Positions 1-8,852 of a stretch of DNA of 64,000 bases are shown here, piece by piece. The stretch's first letter is position 1, and every line of letters begins with the position of its first letter. The notes beneath the pieces are model-generated. The model was given only the letters and a program-made list of their open reading frames with translations. It did not search any database and was not told the DNA's origin. The stretch comes from Arthrobacter gandavensis. GTDB taxonomy: Bacteria > Actinomycetota > Actinomycetes > Actinomycetales > Micrococcaceae. The stretch is taken from positions 186,001 through 250,000 of the forward strand of contig NZ_JADKYW010000002.1 of the NCBI RefSeq assembly GCF_015355785.1. The letters are read 5' to 3'. Position numbers and translations under genes: made by a program.

Positions 1-1191
1 CGCTACCTCGGCCCGTTCGCCGGGTTCATCACCGGCTGGACGTTCGCTTTCGAAATGGCGATCGTGGCGATCGCGGATGTGACGGCCTTCGGCATCTACA
101 TGGGCTTCTGGTTCCCGGACGTGCCGCGCTGGATCTGGATCCTCGCCGTCGTGCTCTTCATTGCCGCGCTGAACCTGATGCGGGTGAAGGTGTTTGGGGA
201 AACCGAGTTCTGGCTCTCCATCATCAAGGTCAGTGCCATCATTGCCATGATCGCCGGCGGCGCAGCCATCATCGTCTTCGGCTTCGGCCTGGAGGACGCA
301 GCAAATCCCGGCCTTGAAACCCTGCTGGGCTCCGGCGGATTCTTCGCCAACGGGTTCTGGGGGCTGCTGGCCTCCTTCGCCGTGGTGATGTTCGCCTTCG
401 GCGGCATTGAAACCATCGGCATCACCGCCGGCGAGGCGGAAAACCCGAAGAAGGCCATTCCGGCTGCCGTGAACACGGTGCCGGTGCGCATCCTGCTCTT
501 CTACGTAGGCGCCCTGTCCGTCCTGATGATGATCTTCCCGTGGGAGCAGATCGACGGCGAAACCAGCCCGTTCGTGCAGATCTTCGACTCCCTGGGCATC
601 CCGGCGGCAGCCCATATCCTGAACGCCGTGGTAATCACCGCCGCGCTCTCCGCGATCAACTCGGACACCTTCGGCGCCGGCCGCATGATGTTCTCCCTCG
701 CCCAGCAGGGCCAGGCACCGGCAGCCTTCGCCCGGATTTCCCGTCGCGGCGTGCCGTGGATGACGATCGCCGTCATGGCCGCCGTCCTGCTCGTCGGCGT
801 CGTTCTGAACGCAGTGCTGCCCGAATCCCTGTTCCTGCTCATCGCCTCCATCGCCACGTTCGCCACCGTGTGGGTATGGCTGATGATCCTGCTCTCCCAC
901 ATCGCGATGAAGCGGGAGATTCAGCGCCAGGGCATGCCGGCGTCGGAATTCGGTGTGCCGTTCTGGCCGGTCGCCTCCTACGCGGCGCTGGCCTTCATGA
1001 TCTTCATTGTGGTGCTGTTGGGCGTCATGCCGGACACCCGCGTCGCGCTGGTTGTGGGCGTCGTCTGGATCGGCTTCCTGTTTGCTGCTTACCGCATCTG
1101 GGTCCGCGGCAACGGCAGGGAGCGCGCGGAGCTGGCTGATGAAACCGGAACCCCGGAAAGCACGACGGCGGAGGCCGGCGCGCGCAGCTAG
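1..1191 (+). CDS. APC-family amino acid permease, 5' end cut by window edge
   Basis: The frame is open from base 1 ([15 protein letters not shown]...), so the start codon lies outside the window; 396 codons remain. The protein is an integral membrane carrier with about nine to ten hydrophobic helices visible, with loops such as [16 protein letters not shown] that are typical of the amino acid-polyamine-organocation (AnsP/ProY/GabP-like) family, which imports amino acids by proton symport. The C-terminal tail is hydrophilic ([15 protein letters not shown]). The substrate cannot be told from sequence alone. Its TAG stop overlaps by three bases the stop codon of the VOC gene on the other strand. 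Confidence 0.88.
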   Translation, partial: RYLGPFAGFITGWTFAFEMAIVAIADVTAFGIYMGFWFPDVPRWIWILAVVLFIAALNLMRVKVFGETEFWLSIIKVSAIIAMIAGGAAIIVFGFGLEDAANPGLETLLGSGGFFANGFWGLLASFAVVMFAFGGIETIGITAGEAENPKKAIPAAVNTVPVRILLFYVGALSVLMMIFPWEQIDGETSPFVQIFDSLGIPAAAHILNAVVITAALSAINSDTFGAGRMMFSLAQQGQAPAAFARISRRGVPWMTIAVMAAVLLVGVVLNAVLPESLFLLIASIATFATVWVWLMILLSHIAMKREIQRQGMPASEFGVPFWPVASYAALAFMIFIVVLLGVMPDTRVALVVGVVWIGFLFAAYRIWVRGNGRERAELADETGTPESTTAEAGARS

Positions 1192-1571
1192 CCCTCACCC
1201 CAGCACAGGCAGAACGGGTGCCCCGCCGGATCCGCATAGACCTGGAATCCCGTTGGCGCAGTGGTGTCCTCAGAGGCCAGCAGCAGCTCAGCGCCCAGTG
1301 ACAGCGCTTCGACATGCGCCGAGGCCAGGTCTTCCACGTGGAGGTCCAGGTGCATCTGCTGCGGCTGGCCGTCCGGCCACTGCGGCCGGACGTGGTCCGG
1401 TGCCAGCTGAATGGCGAGCACCTTCTCCCCGTCCACGAGGATGCTGTGCCAGTCATCGTCCTGTTCAATGGCCCTTCCACCGAGCAGCGACGCCCAGAAC
1501 GTGCTTTCAACATTGAGGTCCGGAGCGTCGATGACAAGTGTCTGCCTGGTGAGTTTCATGTCCGGGATCAT
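1188..1571 (-). CDS. VOC (glyoxalase/bleomycin-resistance fold) family protein
   Basis: 127 residues, the size of a single vicinal-oxygen-chelate domain pair. Visible features are the opening strand TLVIDAPDL, the WASLLGG turn, [10 protein letters not shown] and the closing [10 protein letters not shown], the usual end of this family. Such proteins bind a metal and act on glyoxal-type or aromatic substrates or bind drugs; no substrate can be assigned. A second ATG at 1559 (MKLTRQ) is an equally plausible start. It is convergent with the permease, with overlapping stop codons. Confidence 0.8.
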   Translation of the reverse strand: MIPDMKLTRQTLVIDAPDLNVESTFWASLLGGRAIEQDDDWHSILVDGEKVLAIQLAPDHVRPQWPDGQPQQMHLDLHVEDLASAHVEALSLGAELLLASEDTTAPTGFQVYADPAGHPFCLCWGEG

Positions 1572-1636
1572 TCCACACGAACCGGCCGTACGGAACGGTG
1601 CGCCGGGCCGCAGGGGAATAGAAACGCCCGGCGCAG

Positions 1637-2359
1637 TTGTTGGCGCAGGATGTGTTGGTAGAAATCTGGTCCGATATCGGATGCCCCTGGTGTTTCATTG
1701 GCAAGCGGCGGTTTGAGGCTGCTCTGTCCCGCTTCGAGCACGCTCCGGAGGTGGAAGTCCGCTGGCGCAGCTACCAGCTGGACCCCACACTGCCCGAGCG
1801 TTTCGAGGGCTCGGAAGTCGAGTACCTCAGCCAGGTCAAGGGCATGGACCCGGCCCAGGTCGCAGGGATGCTGGACCATGTCACGGCCCAGGCAGCCGGG
1901 GTAGGCCTGAACTACCGGTTCGATGAGCTGAAGGTTGCAAATACGTTCACTGCACACCGGCTGATCCATCTGGCCCTGGACCTGCGTGGCGCCGAAGCCG
2001 CCGCGGACGTTAAGGAAGCGCTGCTCGCAGCGCACTTCGAGCAGGGACAGGATATCTCCAGCGCCGATGTGCTGACCGGGATCGGCGCCGGTGCGGGGCT
2101 GGACCCCGAAGCCGTGCGCAGCGTCCTGGCTGGCAGCGATTACACCGAGTCAGTCAACGCTGACATCGCCGAGGCGCGCGCCCTGGGCGTGAGCGGCGTG
2201 CCGTTCTTCGTGCTGGACCGGAAGTACGGCATTTCCGGGGCACAGCCTGAAGAGGTGTTCAGCCAGGCGCTCTCGCAGGCCTGGGCAGAAAGCCGCCAAC
2301 CGCTGCAGCCCATTGTCCCCGAAAGCGGGGCCTGCGCCGTGGACGGCAGCGGCTGCTAG
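1637..2359 (+). CDS. DsbA-family (FrnE-like) thiol oxidoreductase
   Basis: About 235-240 residues with a thioredoxin-fold CPWC active site near residues 16-19 (SDIGCPWCFIGKRRF), an inserted helical domain, and the cis-Pro loop GVSGVPFFVLDRKYGISGAQ. This matches the cytoplasmic FrnE/2-hydroxychromene-isomerase-like branch of DsbA proteins. No signal peptide is present. The start is uncertain: TTG at 1637 and the downstream GTG at 1652 or TTG at 1655 all fit the frame, and family members usually begin only a few residues before the EIWSD strand, so a later start is likely. The C-terminus CAVDGSGC carries two extra cysteines. Confidence 0.85.
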   Translation: MLAQDVLVEIWSDIGCPWCFIGKRRFEAALSRFEHAPEVEVRWRSYQLDPTLPERFEGSEVEYLSQVKGMDPAQVAGMLDHVTAQAAGVGLNYRFDELKVANTFTAHRLIHLALDLRGAEAAADVKEALLAAHFEQGQDISSADVLTGIGAGAGLDPEAVRSVLAGSDYTESVNADIAEARALGVSGVPFFVLDRKYGISGAQPEEVFSQALSQAWAESRQPLQPIVPESGACAVDGSGC

Positions 2360-3036
2360 CCGGCTTCCGCGTTTTCGGTAGGTTCGCTGCTCTTCCATGG
2401 GCAGCTGATCGGGCCCGGCGCAGCGGCCTGGGCCTGCTCAAGGGGAACCAGATCGCTGTAGCCGGAGCCGATGACCACGTCCACTGACGCGTCATCGCGG
2501 TCGTCCTGGATGTACTGGGTGTCAGGGATCTGCTGCTGCATTGTGAACGCGCCGGATTCGCCGCTGGGCCCGGACAGGATGATGGCCGTCATGCCTTCGC
2601 GGTTCACCGTGCTGTTGCCCACCACTCCAATGGAGAAACCGCGGGTCTTCAGCGCCTCCGCGACCTTCCCTGCGAGCCCGGGAGTCGCCGTCGTGTTGTA
2701 GACGTTTACCGTCACCGTCTCCGGCGGCTGGTTCAAGAACGGTCCCGCCGGGCATCCGGTTTCCACCGCCGGCCGTGCCTCCGGCTGGGGAAGGCTGATC
2801 CAGCCCGCGCTGATCCCCTGTGCAACCACTGTCACCAGCAGCAGCAGTCCCGCGACTGAACCCAGCACTATGTTGTGGAACCGGCGCTTACGCCGGGCGT
2901 GGAATGCAGCCGCCTCGGCGCCGTCTTCATCGAAGACCGTACCCAGGTCCTGCTCCGTCACGATCCGGTGGCCATGCCACTCGGTGGGGTCGCTCTCGGC
3001 TCCCCTGCGCTGCCCTCGAGGGGGCTCGTTAGTCAT
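2356..3036 (-). CDS. LytR C-terminal domain protein (membrane anchored)
   Basis: 226 residues. A charged cytoplasmic N-terminus (about 1-54) precedes one transmembrane helix (about 55-78, IVLGSVAGLLLLVTVVAQG) and an extracytoplasmic LytR_C domain (about 100-195) with the pattern VTVNVYNTTATPGLAGKVAE, then GFSIGVVGN and VDVVIGSGY. LytR_C domains accompany cell-wall glycopolymer ligases, but the LCP catalytic domain is absent here. The start overlaps the end of the upstream minus-strand gene by 8 bp, indicating translational coupling. The stop overlaps that of the DsbA-like gene. Confidence 0.82.
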   Translation of the reverse strand: MTNEPPRGQRRGAESDPTEWHGHRIVTEQDLGTVFDEDGAEAAAFHARRKRRFHNIVLGSVAGLLLLVTVVAQGISAGWISLPQPEARPAVETGCPAGPFLNQPPETVTVNVYNTTATPGLAGKVAEALKTRGFSIGVVGNSTVNREGMTAIILSGPSGESGAFTMQQQIPDTQYIQDDRDDASVDVVIGSGYSDLVPLEQAQAAAPGPISCPWKSSEPTENAEAG

Positions 3037-3388
3037 CGAGTACCAGCACGCGGGCGTGCAGGATGGTCCGCTGGTGCAAAGCTGTCCTGACCGCTCGGTG
3101 CAGTCCGTCTTCCAGGTACATGGTGCCCCTCCATTGCACTACGTGCGGGAAAAGGTCTCCAAAGAAGGTCGAGTCCTCAGCCAGCAGAGCGCCGAGGTCA
3201 AGGGTGGCCTTGGTGGTCACCAGTTCGTCCAGCCGGACCTGCCGGGGAGGTACCGCTGCCCAGTCCTTGGGTGTTACGTATCCGTGGTCAGGGTAGGGGC
3301 GCACATCGCCAACAGCTTTGAAGATCACTAAACCAGAGTAGAGAAGTTCCGCATGCAAGGAAACAGGACTCCCCGGCAGCAGCGGCAT
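3029..3388 (-). CDS. Conserved actinobacterial protein with ParB-like EDGLHR motif
   Basis: 119 residues, no signal or membrane segment. The central part reads DLGALLAEDSTFFGDLFPHV and then YLEDGLHRAVRTALHQRT, which resembles the G-x-HR box of ParB/sulfiredoxin-like folds. Proteins of this kind are common next to LytR_C genes in actinobacteria, and I recall some being labelled VapB-type antitoxins. No toxin gene is adjacent, so that label is not supported here. It is the first gene of a two-gene coupled unit with the LytR_C gene. Function unknown. Confidence 0.7.
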   Translation of the reverse strand: MPLLPGSPVSLHAELLYSGLVIFKAVGDVRPYPDHGYVTPKDWAAVPPRQVRLDELVTTKATLDLGALLAEDSTFFGDLFPHVVQWRGTMYLEDGLHRAVRTALHQRTILHARVLVLDD

Positions 3389-3444
3389 GATTACGCTGAT
3401 CGGGGCCGGATAGGGTCCCCGTGCTGGTCCGGGGATACTTAAGC

Positions 3445-4338
3445 ATGACTTCTGCGCGTTTTGGCCTCCTGCTCGACGTCGACGGGCCCGTGGCGTCCCC
3501 GCTGACCCGGACTGTTTCCCCTGCCGTGATCGGGCACCTCGTTGCCCTTGCCTCGGCGGGCTGGCCGGTGGTGTTTAACACCGGACGCTCGGACGAGTTC
3601 ATCCGCACGCAGGTCATGGACCCGATGATCGCCGCCGGACTGCCGGCGGACGTGACGCTGCACGCCGTCTGCGAAAAGGGCGGCGTGTGGTTCTCCTTCA
3701 CCGGCTCGGGCGCGGGCACGGTGAGCGTGGACGGGCAGCTGGCACTGCCGGCGCCGTACGCCTCCGCGATCCGGGACCTGGTGTCGGAAAAGTACACCGG
3801 GCACATGTTCTTCGACGAAACCAAGCGGTCCATGGTCTCCGTGGAGCAGAACGTGGACGTGGCCAACGCGGACTACCTGGCGGAGCAGAAGGAGTTCGAC
3901 GCCGACGCGCTGGCGCTGATGTCCCGGTTCAATATGGGCGTGTGCCGCCTCGACCACCATGCACCCGACTCCGACGACTCCATCGACTACCGGATTGACC
4001 CCACCATCATCTCCACCGACATCGAAGCCCTCGGCGTTGGCAAGGACCTCGGCGCCCGGCGCGCACTGGCACTGCTCCAGGAGGCCGGAACCCCCGTCCC
4101 GCGCACCTGGCGGACAGTCGGTGATTCCCGAACCGACTACGCGATGGCCGATGAGCTGCACGCCCTGGGCTATGACGTCGCGCATGTTGACGTCCGCCCG
4201 GCCGACGGCGTGCCGTCCAAGCCGTACCCGGTGCTCACCGCGGGGGAACTCATCCACGACGACGCCGGTGAAGCGTTCCTGCGCCGGTGGACACAAATGG
4301 CCGCCGGGGAGGCCGCGGATGACTCGGCCCTGGTTTAG
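3445..4338 (+). CDS. HAD-superfamily hydrolase
   Basis: 297 residues from the ATG at 3445; an upstream in-frame GTG at 3421 is less likely because homologous sequence begins at ARFGLLLDVDG. HAD motif I is D11-V-D13-G, motif II FNTGRSDEF, and motif III/IV VGDSRTDYAMADEL. The long cap between motifs II and III is the C2 (Cof/sucrose-phosphatase/trehalose-phosphatase) type. These soluble Mg2+-dependent phosphatases act on sugar phosphates or similar metabolites; the substrate is not predictable. It is divergent from the preceding two-gene unit. Confidence 0.82.
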   Translation: MTSARFGLLLDVDGPVASPLTRTVSPAVIGHLVALASAGWPVVFNTGRSDEFIRTQVMDPMIAAGLPADVTLHAVCEKGGVWFSFTGSGAGTVSVDGQLALPAPYASAIRDLVSEKYTGHMFFDETKRSMVSVEQNVDVANADYLAEQKEFDADALALMSRFNMGVCRLDHHAPDSDDSIDYRIDPTIISTDIEALGVGKDLGARRALALLQEAGTPVPRTWRTVGDSRTDYAMADELHALGYDVAHVDVRPADGVPSKPYPVLTAGELIHDDAGEAFLRRWTQMAAGEAADDSALV

Positions 4339-4475
4339 TACCCGCAGGCAACAAGCTACGTTTATTACGCCCCGTCACACCTGCAACACTGCATAACGCC
4401 TAGTCAGACCCGAATTACGCCGCATTGCGTAACATTTGGTTCGCATTTGACAGGCCTCGGTGCTACTTTTCCGGA

Positions 4476-5510
4476 ATGAGCGATAACCCCACATCGATTC
4501 CTGTCCTGGACCTCAGCACGGCCCGCAATGCGGACGGCACCTTCAACGCCGAATTCATCGACAAACTGCGGGAAGCCACCCACAAGATCGGGTTCTTCCA
4601 GCTGGTCGGCTACGGTGCAGGCGAGGAACGCGTCAAGGACCTCTTCGATGTCACCAAGCGCTTTTTCGACCTTCCGCTCGGAGACCGTCTGGAGCTGGAC
4701 AACCGCAAGTCCCCGCACTTCCGCGGGTACACCCGCCTGGGCACCGAGCTGACCCAGGGCCGCCCCGATGCCCGCGAGCAGGTCGACTTTGGACCGGAGC
4801 GCGAACCCGTGGCGGACTACCCCGCAGACCAGCCGTACTGGCTGGTGCAGGGCCCCAATCTCTTCCCGGACACCGTGCTGCCGGAACTGCGGGAGACGTC
4901 CATGGAGTGGGCCGGGCTGATGAGCCAGGTAGGTGCCGAGCTGCTCGCCGCCATCTCCGTGTCGCTGGACCTGCCGGAGGACCACTTCAGCGAACCGTTC
5001 GAGGGCACCCCCGCCTGGATGGCCAAGCTCATCCACTACGTGGGCGGCGTCGTCAAGGAAGCCGGAACCCAGGGCGTTGGCTCCCATGCCGACTACGGAT
5101 TTGTCACCCTGCTGCTCCAGGACGAGGTGGGCGGCCTGGAGGTCAAGCCGCACGAGTCCGACGAATGGCTTCCGGTTGAACCGATCCCCGGTGCGCTGGT
5201 GGTCAACCTGGGCGAGATGCTGGAAGTCGCCACGCAGGGCTACCTCTCCGCGACCATCCACCGCGTGCAGGCTCCGCCGCCCGGCGTGGACCGGTACGCC
5301 ATTCCGTTCTTCTGGTCCCCGCGCCTGGACTCAGTCATCGATCCGGTGCAGCTGCCGCCGGCCCTCGCAGCCCAGGCCCGCGGCATCTCCGACGATCCGC
5401 AGAACCCGATGCTGGCCTCCTACGGTGCCAACGTCCTGAAGGGCTGGCTCCGCGCCCACCCGCAGGTCGCTGCGATCCACCACCCGGAACTGGTTCCGGC
5501 CAAGAAATAG
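4476..5510 (+). CDS. 2-oxoglutarate/Fe(II)-dependent oxygenase (isopenicillin N synthase family)
   Basis: 344 residues from ATG 4476 (MSDNPTSIPVLDLS). The N-terminal DIOX_N region (IPVLDLSTA, FFQLVGYG) precedes the double-stranded beta helix with the iron facial triad His204-x-Asp206 (GSHADYG) and His262 (ATIHRV). The RYAIPFF segment occupies the place of the co-substrate-binding Arg region. The enzyme is expected to hydroxylate or desaturate a small molecule using O2; the substrate is unknown. An in-frame ATG at 4425 would add 17 residues unlike the family. A strong hairpin follows the stop. Confidence 0.87.
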   Translation: MSDNPTSIPVLDLSTARNADGTFNAEFIDKLREATHKIGFFQLVGYGAGEERVKDLFDVTKRFFDLPLGDRLELDNRKSPHFRGYTRLGTELTQGRPDAREQVDFGPEREPVADYPADQPYWLVQGPNLFPDTVLPELRETSMEWAGLMSQVGAELLAAISVSLDLPEDHFSEPFEGTPAWMAKLIHYVGGVVKEAGTQGVGSHADYGFVTLLLQDEVGGLEVKPHESDEWLPVEPIPGALVVNLGEMLEVATQGYLSATIHRVQAPPPGVDRYAIPFFWSPRLDSVIDPVQLPPALAAQARGISDDPQNPMLASYGANVLKGWLRAHPQVAAIHHPELVPAKK

Positions 5511-5528
5511 CAAAGCAAAACGTACGGC

Positions 5529-5574
5529 GGCGGCCCGGAGCCAGGTGCATACGGCACCTGGCTTCCGGGCCGCC
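5529..5574 (+). terminator. GC-rich hairpin terminator after the oxygenase gene
   Basis: Nearly perfect inverted repeat: the GGCGGCCCGG arm at 5529-5538 pairs with CCGGGCCGCC at 5565-5574, and the inner stem GCCAGGTGC pairs with GCACCTGGC around an ATACG loop. One bulge. It is followed by a short T/A-containing stretch (GGTGCTTAAAACC). It lies 18 bp after the stop codon. Confidence 0.7.
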
Positions 5575-5660
5575 GGTGCTTAAAACCGTTCCTCTCTCCA
5601 GCCGGAACCGATAGGGTGACAGAGCCGGCAGCGACGTCGGCCCTGATGAGGAGATCACGC

Positions 5661-5948
5661 ATGGCGACAGTCCCGGGCCCGCTCGACCACACCTTCACGG
5701 CTCCGATCGGGGTGAAGGTCAAAGGAGATGTCTGGTCCTGCGTCGAAATGCCGGGATCCGCTGAATTCTTCGGCACCGGGAAGACCGTGAAGGTGGCTGC
5801 CACCGTGGATGAGGAACCGATCCGCGGCGGCCTGATGCCCACCGGCCAGGGCGGGCACATGCTCTCCATCAGCGCCAAGCTGCGCAAGAAGCTGGGCAAG
5901 GACATCGGGGACACGGTCACCGTCCGCCTCACCGAGCGGCTCAGCTAA
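5661..5948 (+). CDS. DUF1905 domain protein
   Basis: 95 residues. The start at 5661 is chosen because AGGAGA at 5649-5654 sits 6 bp upstream; longer in-frame starts at 5616 and 5646 lack this. The sequence shows the DUF1905 beta-barrel pattern: VKGDVWSCVEMP, VKVAATVDEEPIRGGLMPTG, and SISAKLRKKLGKDIGDTVTV. The family is small, soluble and of unknown function, often fused or adjacent to YdeI-like proteins, none of which is seen here. Convergent with nagA. Confidence 0.82.
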   Translation: MATVPGPLDHTFTAPIGVKVKGDVWSCVEMPGSAEFFGTGKTVKVAATVDEEPIRGGLMPTGQGGHMLSISAKLRKKLGKDIGDTVTVRLTERLS

Positions 5949-5970
5949 GCCTCCCGGGAAAGACAGGCAG

Positions 5971-7188
5971 CTACAGCCAGCTGCCCCGGCGCATCACCCG
6001 GACAGGCACCAGGGCCTCGTCCAGCACGAGGATGTCAGCCGAGGCTCCCGGAAGCAGCGAACCCAGCTCCTGCCCGCGGCCCAGCACTCCGGCCGGCACG
6101 GCGGCCGCGGAGGTGACGGCGTCCGGCAGGGGCACACCGGCACCCACGGCATTCCGGACCAGGTCCGCCATGGCCGCGGTGCCGCCGGCAATTGACCCGG
6201 TGGTCTTCAGGCGGGCAACGCCGTCCTGCACCAGGACTTCGGCAGGCCCCAGCCGGTACTGGCCGTCAGCCAGGCCTGCCGCAGCCATCGAATCGGTGAC
6301 CAGGGCAATGTTTCCGGCTCCGAGCAGATCAAACATGGTCGCCACAATGTACGGGTCCAGGTGCGCATTGTCAGCAATGAGCTCGACGGCGGCGTTCCCG
6401 GCCTCCGCAGCTCGCAGGCAGGCCGACGCAGCCCCGGGTGCCCGGTGGTGGATCGGATCCATGCCGTTGAACAGGTGCGTGACCGTGGGCCGGCCGCCGG
6501 AACGCCCGGCAGCCAGCAGCTCCCGTGCCCTGCCCAGGGACTCGTGGGCCTGTTCCGCCGTGCACGCGGTATGCCCCAGCGAAGGAGTCACCCCGTTCGC
6601 GGCCAGCAGTTCCACCAGTGCGCCGGCGCCGGGAAGCTCCGGCGCATAGGTCATGGTGCGCAGCCGGCCGCGTCCGGCCCGGATCAGCTCCTGCGCAAGC
6701 TCCAGGTCCGGTGCCAGCAGCCAGCGCGGATCCTGGGCCCCGCAGCGGACCTCGGACAGGAACGGTCCTTCCAGGTGGATGCCCGCTATCAGCCCTTCCT
6801 CGGCCAGCCCGGCGAGCATCGCCACCTGCCGCAGCAGGACTTCCGGTTCATCGGTGACAAGGCTCGCCATGACGGTGGTGCTTCCGGCCCGGTGCAGGCC
6901 GGAGACGGCTTCCCGGATCGAGGCGGCATCAGCACGGGAAAAGTCGACGCCGTAGGCCCCGTGGCAGTGCAGGTCCACCAGGCCCGGAACCATCACCTCT
7001 CCGGGCTCAAGGCTCACGACGTCGTCGCCCGGCGCGGGCACCAGGCCGCCGGCCGGCCCCGCATAGGTGACCACACCGCCGTCGAGCACCACTGCCGCAT
7101 CCGGAAGCTGCGTCTCGAGGACAGCGGGACCGCGCAGTACCAGGCGCGGACGAACGGTGGTGGCCGGGGCAGGGCTCGTGGCCGTCAT
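5971..7188 (-). CDS. nagA: N-acetylglucosamine-6-phosphate deacetylase
   Basis: 405 residues. Metal-dependent amidohydrolase that removes acetate from GlcNAc-6-P to give GlcN-6-P. Visible hallmarks are VMVPGLVDLHCHGAYG (first metal site), the HLEGPFLS segment with catalytic Glu, PSLGHTACTAEQ, THLFNGM, LIADNAHLDP and LVTDSMAAAG. The start at 7188 follows AAGGA on the minus strand; the upstream in-frame extension to 7254 runs into nagB. Third gene of the regulator-nagB-nagA unit, 16 bp after nagB. It supplies the last deacetylation step for the divergent sialic-acid genes. Confidence 0.95.
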   Translation of the reverse strand: MTATSPAPATTVRPRLVLRGPAVLETQLPDAAVVLDGGVVTYAGPAGGLVPAPGDDVVSLEPGEVMVPGLVDLHCHGAYGVDFSRADAASIREAVSGLHRAGSTTVMASLVTDEPEVLLRQVAMLAGLAEEGLIAGIHLEGPFLSEVRCGAQDPRWLLAPDLELAQELIRAGRGRLRTMTYAPELPGAGALVELLAANGVTPSLGHTACTAEQAHESLGRARELLAAGRSGGRPTVTHLFNGMDPIHHRAPGAASACLRAAEAGNAAVELIADNAHLDPYIVATMFDLLGAGNIALVTDSMAAAGLADGQYRLGPAEVLVQDGVARLKTTGSIAGGTAAMADLVRNAVGAGVPLPDAVTSAAAVPAGVLGRGQELGSLLPGASADILVLDEALVPVRVMRRGSWL

Positions 7189-7204
7189 GAGGATTGTCCT
7201 TCGG

Positions 7205-7948
7205 TTAGAGGAGGGAGGCGGCGGCGTCATCGGCCAGGACCGTGACCCGGCCATGCAGCTGCAGGACGGACGCGGGACACTCCGGGCTCACAGGCCCGCG
7301 CAGTGCCGCGCGCAGGGCCTCGGCTTTGTCTTTCCCCTGCGCGATCAGCAGCAGCTGTCCGGCTTCGAGGATGGTGCCCAGCCCCTGGGTCAGGCAGCGG
7401 GTCGGCACGCTGTCCAGGGACTCGAAGAACCGCTGGTTGGCACGGCGGGTGTCTTCGGTGAGCAGTTCAACCCGGGTGCGGGAGTCCAGTGCTCCGCCGG
7501 GCTCGTTGAACGCGAGGTGCCCGTTGCGGCCGATGCCCAGGATCTGCAGGTCGATTCCTCCCGCTGCCGCGATCCTGCGCTCGTACTCGTCACAGGCCGT
7601 CTGGAGGTCCTCCCGGTGCGGATCCGGGAGGTGCACGTTCTGCGGGTCCAGCCCCAAGGGCTCGATGATCTCCCGCCGCAGCACCTCGGCGTAGCTCTGG
7701 GGATGGCCTTCGGGAAGACCCGCGTACTCATCCAGCGCGAACCATGCCGCACGGCTGAAATCCGCGCCGCTGGCGGACAGCGCATCGTAAAGCGGAGACG
7801 GCGATGATCCGGTCGCTACGCCAATGACCGGATCCCGGCGCGCGCTCAGCGCAGCCAGCACCAGTCCCGCGGCGGCCGGGCCGATTTCCCCGGGCGGCAG
7901 TGTGTGCACCAGCGGAGCAGCGGGACGGTTCACGGTGCCGGCCTTCAT
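7205..7948 (-). CDS. nagB: Glucosamine-6-phosphate deaminase
   Basis: 247 residues. Converts GlcN-6-P to fructose-6-P and ammonia. Features are the phosphate-binding loop IGVATGSSPSPLYDAL, WFALDEYAGLPEGHPQSY with catalytic Asp and Glu, LGIGRNGHLAFNEPGG (active-site His), and LTQGLGTILEAG. Its ATG overlaps the TGA of the upstream regulator gene (ATGA), so the two are translationally coupled. It is the exit point of the amino-sugar pathway into glycolysis. Confidence 0.95.
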   Translation of the reverse strand: MKAGTVNRPAAPLVHTLPPGEIGPAAAGLVLAALSARRDPVIGVATGSSPSPLYDALSASGADFSRAAWFALDEYAGLPEGHPQSYAEVLRREIIEPLGLDPQNVHLPDPHREDLQTACDEYERRIAAAGGIDLQILGIGRNGHLAFNEPGGALDSRTRVELLTEDTRRANQRFFESLDSVPTRCLTQGLGTILEAGQLLLIAQGKDKAEALRAALRGPVSPECPASVLQLHGRVTVLADDAAASLL

Positions 7949-8679
7949 GCCTCACGCAGCTTCGCCAGCTGGGCGCGGATGCCGTCAAAGTGCCGGCGAA
8001 GCCGTTCGGAGGCCAGTTCCTTGTCCCCTGCTTTCACCGCTTCCAGGATTCCTCGGTGCACCGCTGCGTTCTCCTCCAGATTGACCAGCGGGTCTCCACC
8101 AAGCTCCAGGTGGATCTTGCGGTAGACCTGCCAGAAGACAGACATCAGGTTTGACAATAGTTCGTTGCCCAGAGGCTCGAACAGCTGGTAGTGGAACCGC
8201 TCATCCACCTCGGTGAAGGTGTCTCCGGCGGCGGCCGCGGCTTCCATTTCCTGGACCGTGGCTTCGATCTCCTCCAAGTGTTCCGGAGTCCAAAGATCCA
8301 TGGCTTCGCCGATGAGGCCTGCTTCCAGGGCCTGCCGCACGTCGACCAGCTGGAGTGCCTCCTTGCCCTCATGCCGCAGCGACAGCCGGCCCCGGAAAGT
8401 CAGGCCGTCGGCCAGCGCGTCGAAGTTGGCCGGAGCCACGAACATGCCGAATCCGTGCCGGATCTCCACCACTCCCAGGGCCTGCAGGACCTTGAGCGCT
8501 TCACGGAGCGTGTTGCGGCCGATTCCCAGGGCCGCGGCCAGCTCGGCCTCGGTGGGAAGGGCATCTCCGGCCTTCAGGTCACGCTCGAGGATGAGTTCCA
8601 TGATCTCTGCCTGCAGGGCCCGTGAGCGGTTCTGGGCACTGAACCGCGCCGGCGGCAGTGAAGCATGGGGCAGGCTCAT
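7945..8679 (-). CDS. GntR/FadR-family regulator, probable repressor of the nan/nag locus
   Basis: 244 residues from ATG 8679, preceded by a strong AGGAGG; the open frame runs further up to 8751. N-terminal winged helix (about 25-95) with GDALPTEAELAAALGIGRNT, then REALKVLQALGVVEIRHGFG. The all-helical FCD ligand domain (about 110-240) carries the metal-binding pattern DERFHYQLFEPLGN and VHRGILEAVKAGD. FadR-type regulators control nan genes in other bacteria, including NanR of corynebacteria. Position and divergent orientation suggest it controls both sides of this locus in response to an amino-sugar intermediate; the ligand is an inference. Confidence 0.85.
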   Translation of the reverse strand: MSLPHASLPPARFSAQNRSRALQAEIMELILERDLKAGDALPTEAELAAALGIGRNTLREALKVLQALGVVEIRHGFGMFVAPANFDALADGLTFRGRLSLRHEGKEALQLVDVRQALEAGLIGEAMDLWTPEHLEEIEATVQEMEAAAAAGDTFTEVDERFHYQLFEPLGNELLSNLMSVFWQVYRKIHLELGGDPLVNLEENAAVHRGILEAVKAGDKELASERLRRHFDGIRAQLAKLREA

Positions 8680-8756
8680 GGGTCCTCCTGGGACGGCGAC
8701 TGGGACGGCGACTGGGTGGGCTACTGAATAAAACTTAGCCGATAGCACCACAGGTT

Positions 8757-8779
8757 ATAGGATGTCCTATCTTTAGGAC
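8757..8779. promoter_or_regulatory. Candidate operator, two overlapping palindromes (regulator side)
   Basis: ATAGGA-TG-TCCTAT (8757-8770) overlaps GTCCTA-TCTT-TAGGAC (8764-8779), giving three alternating TAGGA/TCCTA half sites. It lies about 78 bp before the regulator ATG. FadR-type proteins bind short palindromes, so autoregulation is plausible. Confidence 0.55.
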
Positions 8780-8809
8780 AGAGTTATCGAAAGAGTCCCG
8801 CAGGATCGC

Positions 8810-8839
8810 TTGACGTTCTTATGTGAGGAACCTTACAGT
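8810..8839 (+). promoter_or_regulatory. Probable sigma-70-type promoter of the transporter/nan operon
   Basis: TTGACG at 8810-8815 and TACAGT at 8834-8839, separated by 18 bp (or TTACAG with 17 bp). Transcription would begin near 8846, just before the palindrome at 8853-8873 and about 55 bp before the binding-protein ATG. Confidence 0.5.
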
Positions 8840-8852
8840 TCTGGGAACAAGC

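Noticed and set aside
3029-3388. Type II antitoxin (VapB)
   Set aside because: No toxin partner gene and no antitoxin DNA-binding motif visible; the neighbouring LytR_C protein is not a PIN toxin.
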